From assembly GCA_946894095.1 (NCBI GenBank), contig OX335649.1:16696001-16760000 (forward strand): 64,000 bases of DNA, in the 5' to 3' direction. Shown here piece by piece: positions 29,601 through 37,004 of the stretch (within the stretch, counting starts at the first letter, position 1; every line of letters begins with the position of its first letter). Source of the stretch: Incurvaria masculella (taxonomy: Eukaryota; Arthropoda; Insecta; Lepidoptera; Incurvariidae). Position numbers and translations under genes: made by a program. The notes under the pieces were generated by a model, which ran no database searches, was not told where the DNA came from, and saw only the letters and a list, made by a program, of their open reading frames with translations.

Positions 29601-32483
29601 CAATACAAAAACTGAACAAATTTTTGGTTGCATTTGTTAGTTATAGGCGATTTAGGTTACAGATATAACTTTAGGTATATTTAAGTATTTAATAAAAAAA
29701 ACGACTGGTTATGGTTGCATAATTAATAGGTATCAATGTTTCTAGAAAATCTGTACATTCATCAGCAGTTACATACCAACATCTATTTTATATAGCCAAT
29801 CTAGATAACGCAACCACTGGGAACAGGCAGACCGACATATTTAGCATCAGAGGGTTGGTCTCTAACACGTGAACCCAGATTCAGCCATTTACCTTATCGT
29901 GACCAAAAATGTCGTGACCTCCCGGAATATTAGATGGAAAGCTGCATAGAGCATGCAGTAAGTTTTTCCTAAGCACGTTGTCAATTTAGAAACAGACACT
30001 GCGAACGGCGCTGGAAACGCTACAGGCATAGTAATTGAAAAAGAGGCGGACGAGTACAAAAATAAAGAGACAGAGATATAGAATTACGTCAGAATATAGA
30101 AATCCATATTCGGAGATTTCCGAAAGTGAACTTTCAAACTCAACGTGAGAATATTTATGCTCAAGCTCGTTCTTAAAAAAGATTGAGAGAGAATCGTCTC
30201 TTGGAGCAAAATTACGGATCATCTCCAGATGCCCCAAGGTTAACATTCTACAAATCGGTGTTTAAACAAAGAAAATTCGTCCTATCGCCCCAAAAAGGAC
30301 CAGTGCAGCCTATGCGCTTCTTGAATTTTTTTGGAATGGTACCACAGAAGAAAAGGATCACTTGAGGCAGAAATAGAACAGGCACTAAAATTGGCGCATC
30401 TTTCGAATTGCACAAGTTCTGTCCCTTCCGATCTCAAAAGAAGGCCATATATTTTATAAAAGACTTCTCTCTGTGATCTTCACCGTTACTGGTTGGTCAA
30501 AATCTCATATAGAAATCTATTATTACTTTATTGATAGGGCTGCTCTCAAACCATTATACTCTTAATTTTTTGTAGGTGGTAGCATTTAAAGGGATATGTA
30601 ACTATGTGATCAGCTGACAGTAGTAGTTTATGACAAAACTTATAGTATTAAAACCTAATGTGCAAGTGTTTCACAGCGTTGTGTTGCCACTGGAGCGGTG
30701 CATCGCTTAAAGGTCCTTGCTTACGGTGACGGTTGGCTCGGGTTATCTCTTTCCCTAAAATATGGTTGAAAGAGGTAATGGCTGTGCCCGGCGTGATGCT
30801 CGTGAACGGGTGCTGTTTGTGAGGACTGGCCTGCTCCAATTGGCAACATATTAGTTGGAGGGGATTGTCTTTGCAAATAAATTGATATTTGTCATGAACT
30901 GTTGCACACGGCATGGATTGTAAATTTTGTGTATTCATGTGAATTTAGTGTTTTACCTATGTTTTTGTTAAAATAATTGACAAACATTTTTGTAAACTTA
31001 GACTAAGTGGACGTTGAAAAAAAAAAACAGCGGAGTTTCTTTCCAGTTCTTCTTTGCTGTGTTTTGTTTTGCTGAACTGGCCAATGCTAAAATATGACAA
31101 ATCCGAGTGCAGTGTACTGTCTATGGATGATGAATAAACAATAAAAAACAATACAATACTGCTTTACGTGGCCCGAAACAGAAAGTAAACGTGGATCCGC
31201 CGAGATCGTCACTGTTCTAACATTTTTTAGGTCGGTAGGTAAGAACAGCAGTCAATTTGTTGCAACTTACACCATTGTTTGCTTAATTCGATGGGACCAA
31301 CCCTGGCGGTATAACCCTACCACCTCGTTATCAACCTCAATACTTACTTCTTTGAGTCTATTGATCTCGTCTTCTTGCTCCTTTACAGTAACACGAAGTT
31401 TGATCACTTCTTCCCTGATCTGAAAGCATAGACAATATTTTCTAAAATGCACGCATTTGAAAAAGGACATTTGACGATATTGTGACAGTATTTTGAAATA
31501 AATGTTGTATCTGAGCGTCATTAGTTGCATCGAATATGACCGAGCTCATTTGCAGGGCCCCTCAGTAAAACCACTGTTAGCTCAGAACTTACTTGCCCTG
31601 TTGCTGTAATGTATTCACACCCGTAGGTTATAGCCGCCACATAGGAATGAAGCACCACTAACAGGATGCTAACCTCGAAAACCTAGAGTCATAAGCACAT
31701 GTAAATGTTGCCAATCCAAAACCTGGTGTGCAAGCCGGGCTAGAAGGAATGTCAGCATTCTCAACTCAATCATGTGTAAAAACGGCTTAAATCACAAATC
31801 CAGGTAATGGATGTGCTGCATGCTGAGGTGGACTCGATGATCATTGCATCTTTCGTTTTCTTTTTTTTTTAATGTATCTGGACATGGATTGCTAATACCA
31901 AACTGAACGTCAGATATTAGCCTAATATACCACATGGGAGCTAGGTGCCATGCCAGGACCTTCCTTATATTGCTCGACTACATTGAACAGGAAGTAAAAC
32001 ATGGACAATTTTCATTGCCGCTGTGACCTTGTTCATTCAATGCGATGGTACCAAACCGGGCGGGATTAACCCTACCACCTAGTAAGTAAGGAAGGGGACC
32101 TACAGTTTTACGTGGAATCCGAACCACGGCCAGCCTTGATGGCCTAACCTAACCTAACCCAACCGCACTTAGAGGTGCTTACACAGCTTATCAAATTGCA
32201 AGGCATCATCTGGCAAGCAAGGCTGACAAAATCTCATCTCTCGTGAGGGTTGAATTTGGACTCGGCTTTTCTATTATCTACCCATGCCCAGGGAGAAAGG
32301 TAGCTACGACCATGAGGTATTCATCCACGATACGCTAATAAGAAATTCGTGTGTGAAGGGATACGCAATTTTGTAATGCAGAACAAACATGGTAAGTGAA
32401 GTCTTAAAAGGTTACAGTGCACTCACCTTGTCATCTGCGCCGATATGCTCGAAGTTATCGAGCTCATCGTAAATCGTTTCCAT
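11640..32483 (-). CDS. FLASH: FLASH (CASP8AP2-like) histone-locus-body protein, complete six-exon gene
   Basis: Exons in transcript order are 32483-32427, 31419-31348, 28301-28183, 27787-27458, 17103-15824 and 14677-11640. All junctions are GT/AG and all phases agree (0, 0, 2, 2, 1). The total is 4,896 nt, which is 1,631 residues plus stop. Residues 20-90 are coiled coil, and NFNSLLKTARAEVERKNEM matches human FLASH SALIKTARVEINRKDEEI as I recall it. Then come a K/S-rich linker, an R/D/E/S-rich region (~290-500) and a long disordered Ser/Thr/Lys tail ending RRRRVIVKP. FLASH acts in nuclear histone locus bodies, binds Lsm11 of U7 snRNP through its N terminus and supports histone pre-mRNA 3' cleavage. 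The tail of FLASH proteins contacts NPAT/Mxc; I infer the same here but see no recognisable domain. A missed microexon in an intron remains possible. Confidence 0.88.
14678..15823 (-). other. FLASH intron 5
   Basis: A donor gtaaga at 15823 and an acceptor at 14678 bound this 1.15-kb intron. It holds one S-type SINE fragment at about 14835-15005. The rest is AT-rich with nothing recognised. Confidence 0.75.
14835..15005 (+). mobile_element. SINE head and partial body in FLASH intron 5
   Basis: It contains GACTTGCCTTCTATGCCAG, GGGTTTGAATCC as box B, CACTTTCTTTCTCTCTCTGA and a GGTTCAGAATCCATG block. It is antisense to FLASH. The part past the GTAGGT motif is lost or diverged. Confidence 0.7.
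15824..17103 (-). CDS. FLASH: FLASH exon 5 (RS/RE-rich region)
   Basis: The exon runs from acceptor ttattccag|A to donor TTCAAAG|gtaaga. Its first base completes AG|A (Arg) from exon 4 and its last base G is completed by exon 6. It encodes residues 194-619: an acidic Ser-rich start (ANTPNFSSDVESETALDLP), then about 200 residues dominated by Arg, Glu, Asp, Lys, Ser and Tyr (for example RRIDSRYNKKEEKYQDRKTD), and then a Gln/Glu/Asp-rich end. Vertebrate FLASH also has a charged R/S/E-rich stretch after its coiled coil. The open frame extends upstream through the intron to an in-frame ATG at 17162, which is not needed because the acceptor fits. Confidence 0.87.
17175..17520 (+). pseudogene. Jockey-type LINE remnant (C-terminal region)
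   Basis: Frame-broken translation gives LRKLYWLMSRNSIVSMDNKL, LIYKCVLKPVWFYGIE, FQSKMLLRMITNAPWYM and LHRDLKIPTVKKEM. These are the familiar region after the reverse-transcriptase fingers of insect Jockey-like non-LTR retrotransposons. In-frame stops (after YGIE and after MTNS) show it is dead. It is antisense to FLASH within intron 4. Confidence 0.8.
17690..17828 (-). pseudogene. Second LINE reverse-transcriptase fragment
   Basis: The minus-strand frame gives FNPVKCTAVSYIRSPTPLIY, and then YQLGDVLIP and TKIKDLGVTFDSHLNF. The K..(D/L)LGV.(F/Y)DS.L.F pattern is typical of the region following the YADD box of non-LTR reverse transcriptases. It differs from the adjacent plus-strand fragment, so it comes from another element or insertion. 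Confidence 0.75.
17829..18210. other. FLASH intron 4 segment, nothing recognised
   Basis: AT-rich sequence between the LINE fragments and the M1 MITE. No feature recognised. Confidence 0.35.
18211..18760 (+). mobile_element. M1 MITE, full copy, TTAA-flanked
   Basis: It starts TTAAGGTGGCCCAACCCGGC and ends GCGGGATGGGCCACCTTAA. The outer ends are inverted repeats of about 17 bp flanked by TTAA. Near the left end is a small palindrome, CACGGTACAAAACCGTG. The ~550-bp element has no protein-coding capacity. The TTAA target suggests mobilisation by a piggyBac-type transposase, by inference only. Confidence 0.85.
18761..19897. other. FLASH intron 4 segment with a GC-rich patch
   Basis: Mostly AT-rich. 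A GC-rich patch at about 19130-19300 (GGCGTCGATCGCTTCGCACG and onward) stands out, but I cannot tie it to a known element. Short GTAGGTA-type runs occur near 19530-19630. Confidence 0.35.
19898..21170 (+). repeat. Tandem array of 12 tRNA-like SINE heads
   Basis: Units begin TAGCTCAGGGGCGC at 19898, 19976, 20056, 20135, 20214, 20275, 20355, 20434, 20526, 20896, 20975 and 21054, with a usual period of 78-80 bp. Each carries a box-A-like TAGCTCAGGGG, the segment CTTGCTTCTCATGGCAAAG, a box-B-like GAGTTCAATCC or GGGTTCAATCC, and a T run. The unit starting 20214 is shortened to 61 bp and the one at 20434 is scrambled. The last unit runs on into SINE body (CTTTCTGAGTTG...GCGAATGCGAGCTG). A C element splits the array at 20604-20893. 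Confidence 0.88.
20604..20893 (+). mobile_element. C element inserted in the SINE-head array
   Basis: It starts AGGGTTCCGTACCCAAAGGG, has a short CCGT-rich tract, then GGGCTGTATCTCATGAACCG, TTTTGCCGCTATAACAACAA, GGTACGGAACCCTTCGTG, the GCGAGTCCGACTCG hairpin and CTTGGCCGG or close variants, ending in T. It sits in the T run of one array unit. The GGGTTCCGTACC start and GGTACGGAACCC near the end are inverted repeats. Confidence 0.85.
21226..21681. mobile_element. Fold-back element with ~112-bp arms around a tRNA-like core
   Basis: The left arm (about 21226-21339) and the right arm (about 21569-21681) are near-perfect inverted repeats. Shared text includes GCAGGTACGTCGCTTATTCC, CAAGGAATGTGATATGTATG and TTAATTAAAGAAAGAGCCC in the left arm. 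The 229-bp spacer contains the tRNA-like cloverleaf at 21469-21541. The spacer recurs without the left arm at about 21770-21990. Confidence 0.8.
21469..21541 (+). ncRNA. tRNA-Leu-like cloverleaf (bacterial-style D arm), copy 1
   Basis: The 73-nt segment can be laid out as a tRNA. The D arm is TGGCGAAATTGGTAGACGC with GCG/CGC stem. The anticodon arm is ATACC-CGCGAAC-GGTAT. The T arm is GCTGGTTCGGGTCCAGC with a perfect 5-bp stem. The acceptor strands CAGCCGG and CTTGCAG pair at 5 of 7 positions, counting one G-T. The D-arm wording is that of bacterial and plastid tRNA-Leu, not cytosolic eukaryotic tRNA. There is no U33, and the variable loop is short, so it is probably a tRNA-derived element head and not a working tRNA. 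Confidence 0.6.
21770..21990 (+). repeat. Direct duplicate of the fold-back spacer
   Basis: This segment repeats 21338-21558 with few differences: CAATGTCCGCAACGCAGAT, then GCGTTAAATAAATGTATG, GTGTTAGTAGGAGGCATTCA and the tRNA-like core. The inverted arms are absent here. It continues into a block near 21990 (ACACTAAGTTACGTCACAAA) shared with 27900-27950. Confidence 0.8.
21895..21967 (+). ncRNA. tRNA-Leu-like cloverleaf, copy 2
   Basis: This has the same 73-nt layout as 21469-21541, with two changes in the anticodon arm (ATACACGCGAATGGTAT). The D and T arms are identical. Conservation of length and arms in both copies shows the tRNA-like core duplicated as part of a larger segment. Confidence 0.55.
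22160..22900. mobile_element. Cluster of S-family SINE fragments
   Basis: A plus-strand S body occupies 22160-22385 (CTACTAGGTGGTAGGCTCAG ... CATGTCAGGTCGCATAAAA). A diverged piece of opposite sense follows at 22395-22700, and another plus tail at 22700-22900 ends CCATGTCCAATTAAATAAAA. At least two SINE subfamilies are mixed. Confidence 0.65.
22904..23245 (-). mobile_element. C element, minus orientation
   Basis: It reads CCGCCAAGTGCGAGTCGGAC, GAAGGGTTCCGTACC and CAGGGCTGTATCTCATGAAC. This copy is a mosaic: a first part in one sense is followed by the other half in the opposite sense and ends GGTACGGAACCCTTTGTGTG. Confidence 0.7.
23270..23455 (-). mobile_element. C element, truncated, minus orientation
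   Basis: It contains TGTTATAGCGGCAAAACACA, TCATGAGATACAGCCCTG, a GACG run (the CCGT tract on the other strand), GGAGGCTTGGTAATAG and GGTTACGGAACCC. The hairpin end is lost. Confidence 0.75.
23456..24095. other. FLASH intron 4 segment with an inverted repeat
   Basis: It begins with a fragment that mirrors part of the 22540-22640 SINE (CTGACAAATATATAAC area). A poly-A run follows near 23692-23709. At 23830-23985 the phrases GAAAACTTACGGCTTTTGCC and GAAAAGCCGTATGTTTTC form an inverted pair, suggesting a small MITE. No gene seen. Confidence 0.4.
24100..24960. repeat. Local segmental duplication, left copy
   Basis: This block matches 25585-26175 in the same order: a GC-rich start (GTGCGGGCGGGGCGGGCG / GTGCGGGCGTGCGGGCG), TTCTTAGAACGAAAG, GGCAAATACCTACCTACC, the TATGTTTATGAATTTCTTCC region, and a SINE-like end with ATGCATGAACGGGG. 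The left copy has an extra CCGCC-rich stretch at 24655-24722 and a SINE tail inserted at about 24225-24335. Confidence 0.75.
24965..25375 (-). mobile_element. S-family SINE, near full length, minus orientation
   Basis: It runs from TTTATGCGACCTGACATGG through GGTACCAACCCAGGCGGGC to a tRNA-like head at the right end, where the minus strand carries box B (GGTTCGATTCC) and a box-A-like GTAGCCTAGTGGCGCGG. It is one of the clearest full copies. It lies between the two copies of the local duplication. Confidence 0.85.
25585..26175. repeat. Local segmental duplication, right copy
   Basis: It is the partner of 24100-24960, with deletions. The CTACC tract is longer here (CTACCTACCTACCTACC at about 25873-25890), and the GC-rich patch is reduced to 25915-25945. 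Confidence 0.75.
26356..26614 (+). mobile_element. C element, plus orientation
   Basis: It begins AGGGTTCCGTACCCAAAAGG, has a long CCGT/CTGT tract, lacks the TGAACCG...TTTGCC middle part, and ends with the GTGCGAGTCCGACTCGCAC hairpin plus TTGGCCGTTTTTTT. Confidence 0.85.
26630..27297. other. FLASH intron 4 segment, CpG-rich patch
   Basis: Positions 26745-26900 are CG-rich (GCTGCGAAGCGGAAACGCGC and onward) in AT-rich surroundings. No exon with supported splice sites was found in it, and its class is unknown. Confidence 0.35.
27458..27787 (-). CDS. FLASH: FLASH exon 4
   Basis: The acceptor is ttttatttcag|G and the donor ATCAG|gtatac. The first G completes GA|G (Glu) from exon 3. The 330-nt exon encodes the end of the coiled coil (KDQLIFRQIGNRNSSLRGIF), then a Lys/Ser/Glu/Asn-rich linker with basic clusters (KVTKRKIE, NKKPKLE) that could act in nuclear import, and then an acidic stretch (VRIEVVELDN). 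Both boundaries agree in phase with their neighbours. Confidence 0.88.
28183..28301 (-). CDS. FLASH: FLASH exon 3 (conserved coiled-coil block)
   Basis: The acceptor is ttgcttcag|GCC and the donor GCTGA|gtaagt. The 119-nt exon encodes ANRSMSETLEKIQTNF and LLKTARAEVERKNEMINTLN. This is the most conserved part of the protein: the K-T-A-R-x-E-(V/I)-x-R-K pattern matches vertebrate FLASH in the coiled coil that promotes dimerisation and precedes the Lsm11-binding function. The exon is too short for an ORF scan and was found by reading the minus strand around the splice sites. Confidence 0.9.
28325..28690 (+). mobile_element. Degraded M1 MITE fragment
   Basis: It retains CCCTCTCTGTTTCAAAGAAA, GAGGATGCAACATGTCCAC, GACAATGTGCATAG and CTTATAACCTAGAGACCAAA. 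Both TTAA ends are lost. It is far more diverged than the intact copies, so it belongs to an older wave. Confidence 0.75.
28975..29215 (-). mobile_element. S-family SINE body, minus orientation
   Basis: It contains TGACTGGACGTGGATGACTA, CACATGGGAACTAGGTGCC, CATTGAACTGGACGGAAAAC and GGTACCAACCCGGGCGGG. It is the CATGGGAACTAGG subfamily. The head is lost. Confidence 0.8.
29352..29930 (+). mobile_element. M3 long-TIR element with a perfect internal hairpin
   Basis: The left arm is GGAGGTCGCGACAAAAATGG and the right arm its related inverse (GACCAAAAATGTCGTGACCTCC). A perfect 26-bp stem with 5-nt loop occupies 29458-29514 inside the left part and is absent from the other two copies. Confidence 0.85.
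29990..30450 (+). pseudogene. Possible decayed transposase-like coding region
   Basis: Several plus-strand frames give protein-like text broken by stops: EKEADEYKNKE, a RPKKDQCSLC motif near 30282-30312 and LEAEIEQALKLAHLSN near 30364. The KKDQC..C pattern reminds me of a zinc-binding segment in insect transposase-like proteins, but I cannot name the family. It lies antisense inside FLASH intron 2. Confidence 0.35.
30890..31165 (+). repeat. Dispersed repeat (uninterrupted counterpart of the 53-kb locus)
   Basis: It shares ATTTGTCATGAACTGTTGCA, TAGACTAAGTGGACGTTGAA, CAGCGGAGTTTCTT, CCAGTTCTTCTT and AATATGACAAATCCGA with 53092-53212 plus 53515-53632. At 53 kb a C element splits it in the A run; here the A run is intact. 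A further relative lies at about 59540-59660. Confidence 0.8.
31348..31419 (-). CDS. FLASH: FLASH exon 2
   Basis: The acceptor is tatgctttcag|ATC and the donor AAAGAA|gtaagt. The 72-nt exon encodes 24 residues, IREEVIKLRVTVKEQEDEIN and RLKE, an amphipathic heptad-like helix. Both ends are in phase 0, so it joins exons 1 and 3 cleanly. Its helical pattern continues into exon 3. Confidence 0.85.
31420..32426 (-). other. FLASH intron 1 with an S-family SINE
   Basis: The donor gtgagt is at 32426. A minus-orientation S-family copy of the CATGGGAGCTAGGTGCC subfamily occupies about 31870-32225. The rest is unremarkable. Confidence 0.7.
31870..32225 (-). mobile_element. S-family SINE in FLASH intron 1
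   Basis: It reads ATCTGGACATGGATTGCTAA, ATGGGAGCTAGGTGCCATG, GGTACCAAACCGGGCGGG and GGACCTACAGTTTTACGTGG. The head beyond CCAGCCTTGATGG is diverged and carries a short AACCT repeat near 32142-32160. Confidence 0.75.
32427..32483 (-). CDS. FLASH: FLASH exon 1 with start codon
   Basis: The start ATG is at 32483-32481 and the donor GACAAG|gtgagt at 32427. The 57-nt coding part encodes METIYDELDNFEHIGADDK. The acidic (I/L)Y-(D/E)-x-L-D opening resembles the short LDIY/LDLYEE-type stretches near the N terminus of FLASH proteins. This is the first ATG in frame after leader sequence reading GAACCAGATCAGCTGAC. It ends in phase 0. Confidence 0.85.
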
Positions 32484-33190
32484 GTCAGCTGATCTGGTTC
32501 TCACAGCACAACGCTTTCTTAGAACTTTTGTAGAATATGAGGAGAGAAAACTAAATTATTATTATACCTGAAGGTACGCCTATGAAAATAACATTGCAAG
32601 CACAGCAGCAGACGACGAGCAGGATCACATCAACAGGATAATATTAGCAGAAAGAAACAAATCCATACAAAACGCAAAAAAGTAGAACAATTGGCGCGGA
32701 ATAAAACGCACGCACAGATTAGCAATTAAATCATAGAATAGTAAATATACGTTCCGCTTTGAACTGTAAACGAGTATAGTGCGTAAAGCGTATAAAAGGG
32801 GCCCGAATCAGATTGCACACTCAGCCCCGGTTGCACGAAGAAACGGTTGAGTTAATCAATGTTCAAACACGTCACTTTCACTGAACCGCACGGAGTGGCT
32901 TCCATACTGTCCACACAAAGTGACGTGTTTGATCATACGTTGACGTTGATTTTGATTGTTTGTGCTTTCGTGCACTCGGCCCTCAAAGCCATCCATCCGT
33001 AAGTGTATGCGCATTCGGAAACAAAAAACAAAGATGGTACAAATGACATTAGTTGCAGTAGTTTACCACTTTGAATCTAATCAATTGCTCTAAGCCTAAA
33101 TTGAATTTTCATTGGAGGGACATTTAACGGTTTAAGAAAAAACACGGTGGGAAGACGATAAGTACGCCATAGAAACGTCAAAATGTGACA
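32484..33190. promoter_or_regulatory. FLASH 5' flank, with a plus-strand TATA-like motif
   Basis: This contains the FLASH leader and presumably its minus-strand promoter, though I cannot place the start site. On the plus strand GCGTATAAAAGGGGCCCG at about 32788-32805 is a strong TATA-like match, with ACACTCAG about 25-30 nt downstream. No plus-strand gene follows, so it may be fortuitous or transposon-derived. Confidence 0.3.
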
Positions 33191-33193
33191 CAC

Positions 33194-33362
33194 AGGCTGA
33201 GATAAATAGTCGTAACCAAAACTAAGACTAACGAAAAATTGTACTTTGTGACGTCACTTTGACACATTTTGTATGGACGAAATCTCAAAGTAATGCAAAG
33301 TGACGTCACAAAGTAGTACTTTCCATTAGTCTTAGTTTCTGTTATGACTATTTATCTCAGCC
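33194..33362. repeat. M5 inverted-repeat element, full copy
   Basis: The arms of about 65 bp pair: GGCTGAGATAAATAGTCGTA ... TTTGTGACGTCACTTTG on the left and its near complement on the right, ending TGACTATTTATCTCAGCC. The related copy is at 10344-10484. Confidence 0.8.
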
Positions 33363-35650
33363 ACAGTGCCATATCTCCAAAGCGTGAGCACTGTATACGG
33401 CATTGAGTGACGTAACGAGCGTCCATAATTTGATAAAAAACCAGCCAAGAGTGAATTAAACTCGCACACAGTCATGTCAGTCGACAGGATAAGGGCTTCA
33501 ATCCAATTGCAACGCGTAGCAAGATGAGTTAAGAAGCTCCACTCAAAATCGTTGCAACTTATTGGGTGCTCGCACTGCTGGTCTACTCTCCAAAGCGAAA
33601 GCGAGTAGTCACAAATTAAATTAAACGTTATCAAACATTAAATGTTGTTTTGTGTCATCGCACTCTAATTCGAATAATTAGAAAGGGACAACACTAGGAT
33701 GACTCGTAGCTGTCATTTCATGAGTACGAAACCGGTGTGACTCACCGGTGACTCCCAGCTAATAATCTTCATGAGTAAGCCCCCTGAATCGAGACACCAC
33801 AGAACATGAAATGAAGGAGTCAAAACCTGGATCACAGAACATAAATATTCTAACGACCTGGTATCCTATATTCTGTGGATGGACAAAAAGAAATAATATA
33901 AACGAAAATTACATCCGCACGCGCACTCAGCGCTCTCGTATATATAAAACCTGTAGCAATTAATCTATATTTGCAACCTTAGTTTTGCCGAGAACGTGTA
34001 TCAATTTTCCTTTGCTTATATTGTGGTTTTAGGGTGTAAATATACTATTCTGTGATCAGATCCAGCCAGTCACCTCCGACCAAACTTTGTGGTATGGGGC
34101 TGTACATTTGTATACGTTGTGATCGTGTTACATTTTCTTAGTTAAAAGTACCAGCCCAGTTATTTAAGTTTGAAGTGGTTGTTTCCGTGATTTGTTCATT
34201 CATTCAAGAGACAGTGAAAGTTGTAGCCTTCAGAAGACTTCCAAAATGTTTGAGTGGCTCCAGTAGTAGCGCTTTTCGAATCGGTGAGTAATTTCATGCA
34301 TTACTACTTCCACCAATTGCTGGTTAAAACGTGCGGCCGATTAATTTCTACCTAAAACAAGGTAGAAATTAGTAGGCTTACATGTCGGTTCGCTTCACGG
34401 CGTCATGGCTGTACCGAGAGACCATAAGTGCTCAGAAAAGCGGAATCCACCTCACCTCATGAAACCACGCTTAGTGATGCACGATACCAGCGGATTCGCT
34501 AACCATTGTAGAGCTATCGAGCTTTTTTAAATAACGTTTGAAAACTGCCGAGTTGTAGATGAGGACAGCAACAGACAGTTCGATACCCTGGCGGTGCGGC
34601 AGAGAATTTCAGAAACATTTGTTCGGGGCTCTGTTCGCAAACGAATGGGCCAAAAGCAACGGGTTCTACCATAGATCACACTCACTGTAGAAACAGAAAT
34701 TGTGCATATACAAATTTTACTACCTACAACTCGGGAACATGAAGTGGCCACAAGTGAAATGCTTGACTAAAGTGGCTAGGCCTGACATGTATCGTAACGG
34801 CGGCTATTTCTGTATTAATGTCATCACTTTTAGGATGTGATTTCTACATATTTACTGAGTAAATAACGATACATATGAGGACCAAGGATGCATCTTGCTC
34901 CTGGTTTGATGAGGCGAACGCAGGCCTAAAGGCTTCAGTATTTGTGTCTTGTGTTATTAATAAATCATAATTCAAATTAATAAAAATCAAACTGCAAAAA
35001 AATACTAGGTAGATAATTCTGATCGTTGCACAGCACAAAATAGAAATGTCATACAGTAAATTGCCTTACTTGATCTATCCGTTCATTACAAAACAGTCAT
35101 CATTCAAAAAAATCTTGAATGTGTCCGTACACAGATGGAATGGGACTGGGTCCACAGCGCAGTTTTAGCTTTTCTACCAAATCTCACTCCCTACCAAAAT
35201 TATGCTGCCACCAAGCAGTGACCTGTTATGGGATTGCAGGTCAGCCCAACTGAATGGTACAAATGAACTGAACATGTACCAGCACGGCAGCCGTCCGAGC
35301 TGGTGAGGCGCTGGAGGGCCCTCCATATTCATCTCTGCGTTTGTTATCCTTATTTGCATTGGTATTTTTCTGATGATTTTTCACGACTACTATTTGTTTT
35401 TCAAACAAATAAATTAGCTACATATTGTGTACTTATTAAATTTTTTATCTAAATTTTTGTCTATTATATCTACCTACAATATGAAATTCAAATACAAACG
35501 GACAACATTTTGTAGCAATCAACCACCAACATTTACCATCACTTTATGGGACAACTTTTATAGTTTGTTGTTGTTTAATTTTTGTAAATGACACCTTCTA
35601 ACATTTTTTATGGCTCATCTTGCCATACAAACGTTGAAAGAAGAACTTGT
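33363..35650. other. Intergenic spacer between FLASH and gene 3, nothing recognised
   Basis: No exon with splice or phase support, RNA gene or repeat with an internal partner was recognised. A short palindrome of the form TAATTTCTACCT...AGGTAGAAATTA lies at about 34344-34371. Confidence 0.35.
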
Positions 35651-35654
35651 GCAC

Positions 35655-36215
35655 ATTTTCATGTAACTGGACATGGATCACCAATAACAAACTTACTGTG
35701 AGAAATTAGCCTAATTTACCACATGCCAGGACTTTCCTTATATTGCTCGGCTACCTACTAAAAACAGTTTTATTAAAAGCCACCTAGATGCTTGTTGACA
35801 ATTGTTAAATTATTGTAAAATTGTGTTTGGTTTCTAAGTACGAGGACCGAAATTTCTAATTTTTTGCATAATTTAAACAATAACTTTGGTCGTGGATTAC
35901 TCAATGATAAAACAAAAACATTTAAACAAGATTGGTCATCAAGCCTAGCTTGTTCCATGAAGATTTAAGATCTATGTTTTTTTGTTTGATTTCTTACTAC
36001 AGCGTTGATTTACTTTTAGCTAAAGTTGTTAAGTAATTAAGCATTTTGTAAATCTAATCAAATAAAATACGATGCCCATTTATAGAAGTTGTGGCCTCCT
36101 CATTTCAGAGCCTGCCTTTTTTTAACGAGAGACGGTGCCAGAGCAGATTTTGTGCTCTGCCCACCTATAAGTTAGTCCTTTAGGGTAGGAAGATTTATTA
36201 AGGGCTCTTAAGGTG
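35655..36215 (-). mobile_element. SINE tail followed by a degraded M1 MITE
   Basis: An S-family tail (TAACTGGACATGGATCACC) occupies 35660-35760. From about 35765 an old minus-orientation M1 copy follows: TTGTGTTTGGTTTCTAAGTA, GGATTACTCAATGATAAA, TTTACTTTTAGCTAAAG, GAGCCTGCCTTTTTTTAACG and TTAAGGTGGC near 36209. It is strongly diverged. Confidence 0.7.
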
Positions 36216-37004
36216 GCAAATCAAAGAAAATACAATAAATAAGAATGTTTTCCACGGCGCATGCAGAGACTACAAACCGTGCAACATATGCATTTGGACG
36301 AATCATTATTGAGATTATATTTATTATTAATAACAAATTTTGATATGATGCATTTACAAAAAATCCTGAGCCCTAAAATATCTAATGTCCTGTCAGTTTT
36401 ATAGGCATTTTGAAGAATTCCAACTTCAACTTAAAAGTGACAAACCGACATACTAGGTAATAGGAGCCACTGTCACACACACAGAAATAATAGATTGAAT
36501 GATTGCTTACAAAATCTTGACTGAAACTTAATATTGGGATCTAGTTCAAGGTTTGATCATAATTTAATCTATTTCGCCTTTGTTATACCAGTGCTAGTCT
36601 GTTGAGGAATGACCTCAATATACCTATTATCTGAGCAAAGTAAGAGATAAATAGTATTTTGCAAGTCACAGTGACTAGGCTGACTTGATGAATTAGAATA
36701 TTACACTTCCCATGCAAACGTAATTTTAATATAGTTTTAGAACCAATGTGCCATTTGAATTATTTTTTACAACTGTTATAAAACTTTCAATATCTGTGTG
36801 TGCACGTTTTAGTTTTTTCTGACAACTACCCTACTGTAAAAGAAAATTTCTATGTAGATTTTATTTTTCCTGCAATGTCACGGACCTTTGATAAAAAAAA
36901 CGCGCAGACGTAACATTACTTGCACGTACTTTTATAATTTTAACTTAATTTTAACTTGCATGAAGAGCGTCGCCTCTGGGCCCTTACCGCAAAGCTCCTG
37001 TCTT
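36216..37004. other. Intergenic AT-rich spacer, nothing recognised
   Basis: No feature recognised apart from general AT richness. Confidence 0.35.

Larger units (their letters stand above)
28302..31347 (-). other. FLASH intron 2 (3.0 kb)
   Basis: Bounded by donor gtaagt at 31347 and an acceptor at 28302. It contains a degraded M1 copy, an S-family SINE, an M3 element with a perfect hairpin, a decayed transposase-like region and a repeat shared with 53 kb. Confidence 0.75.
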
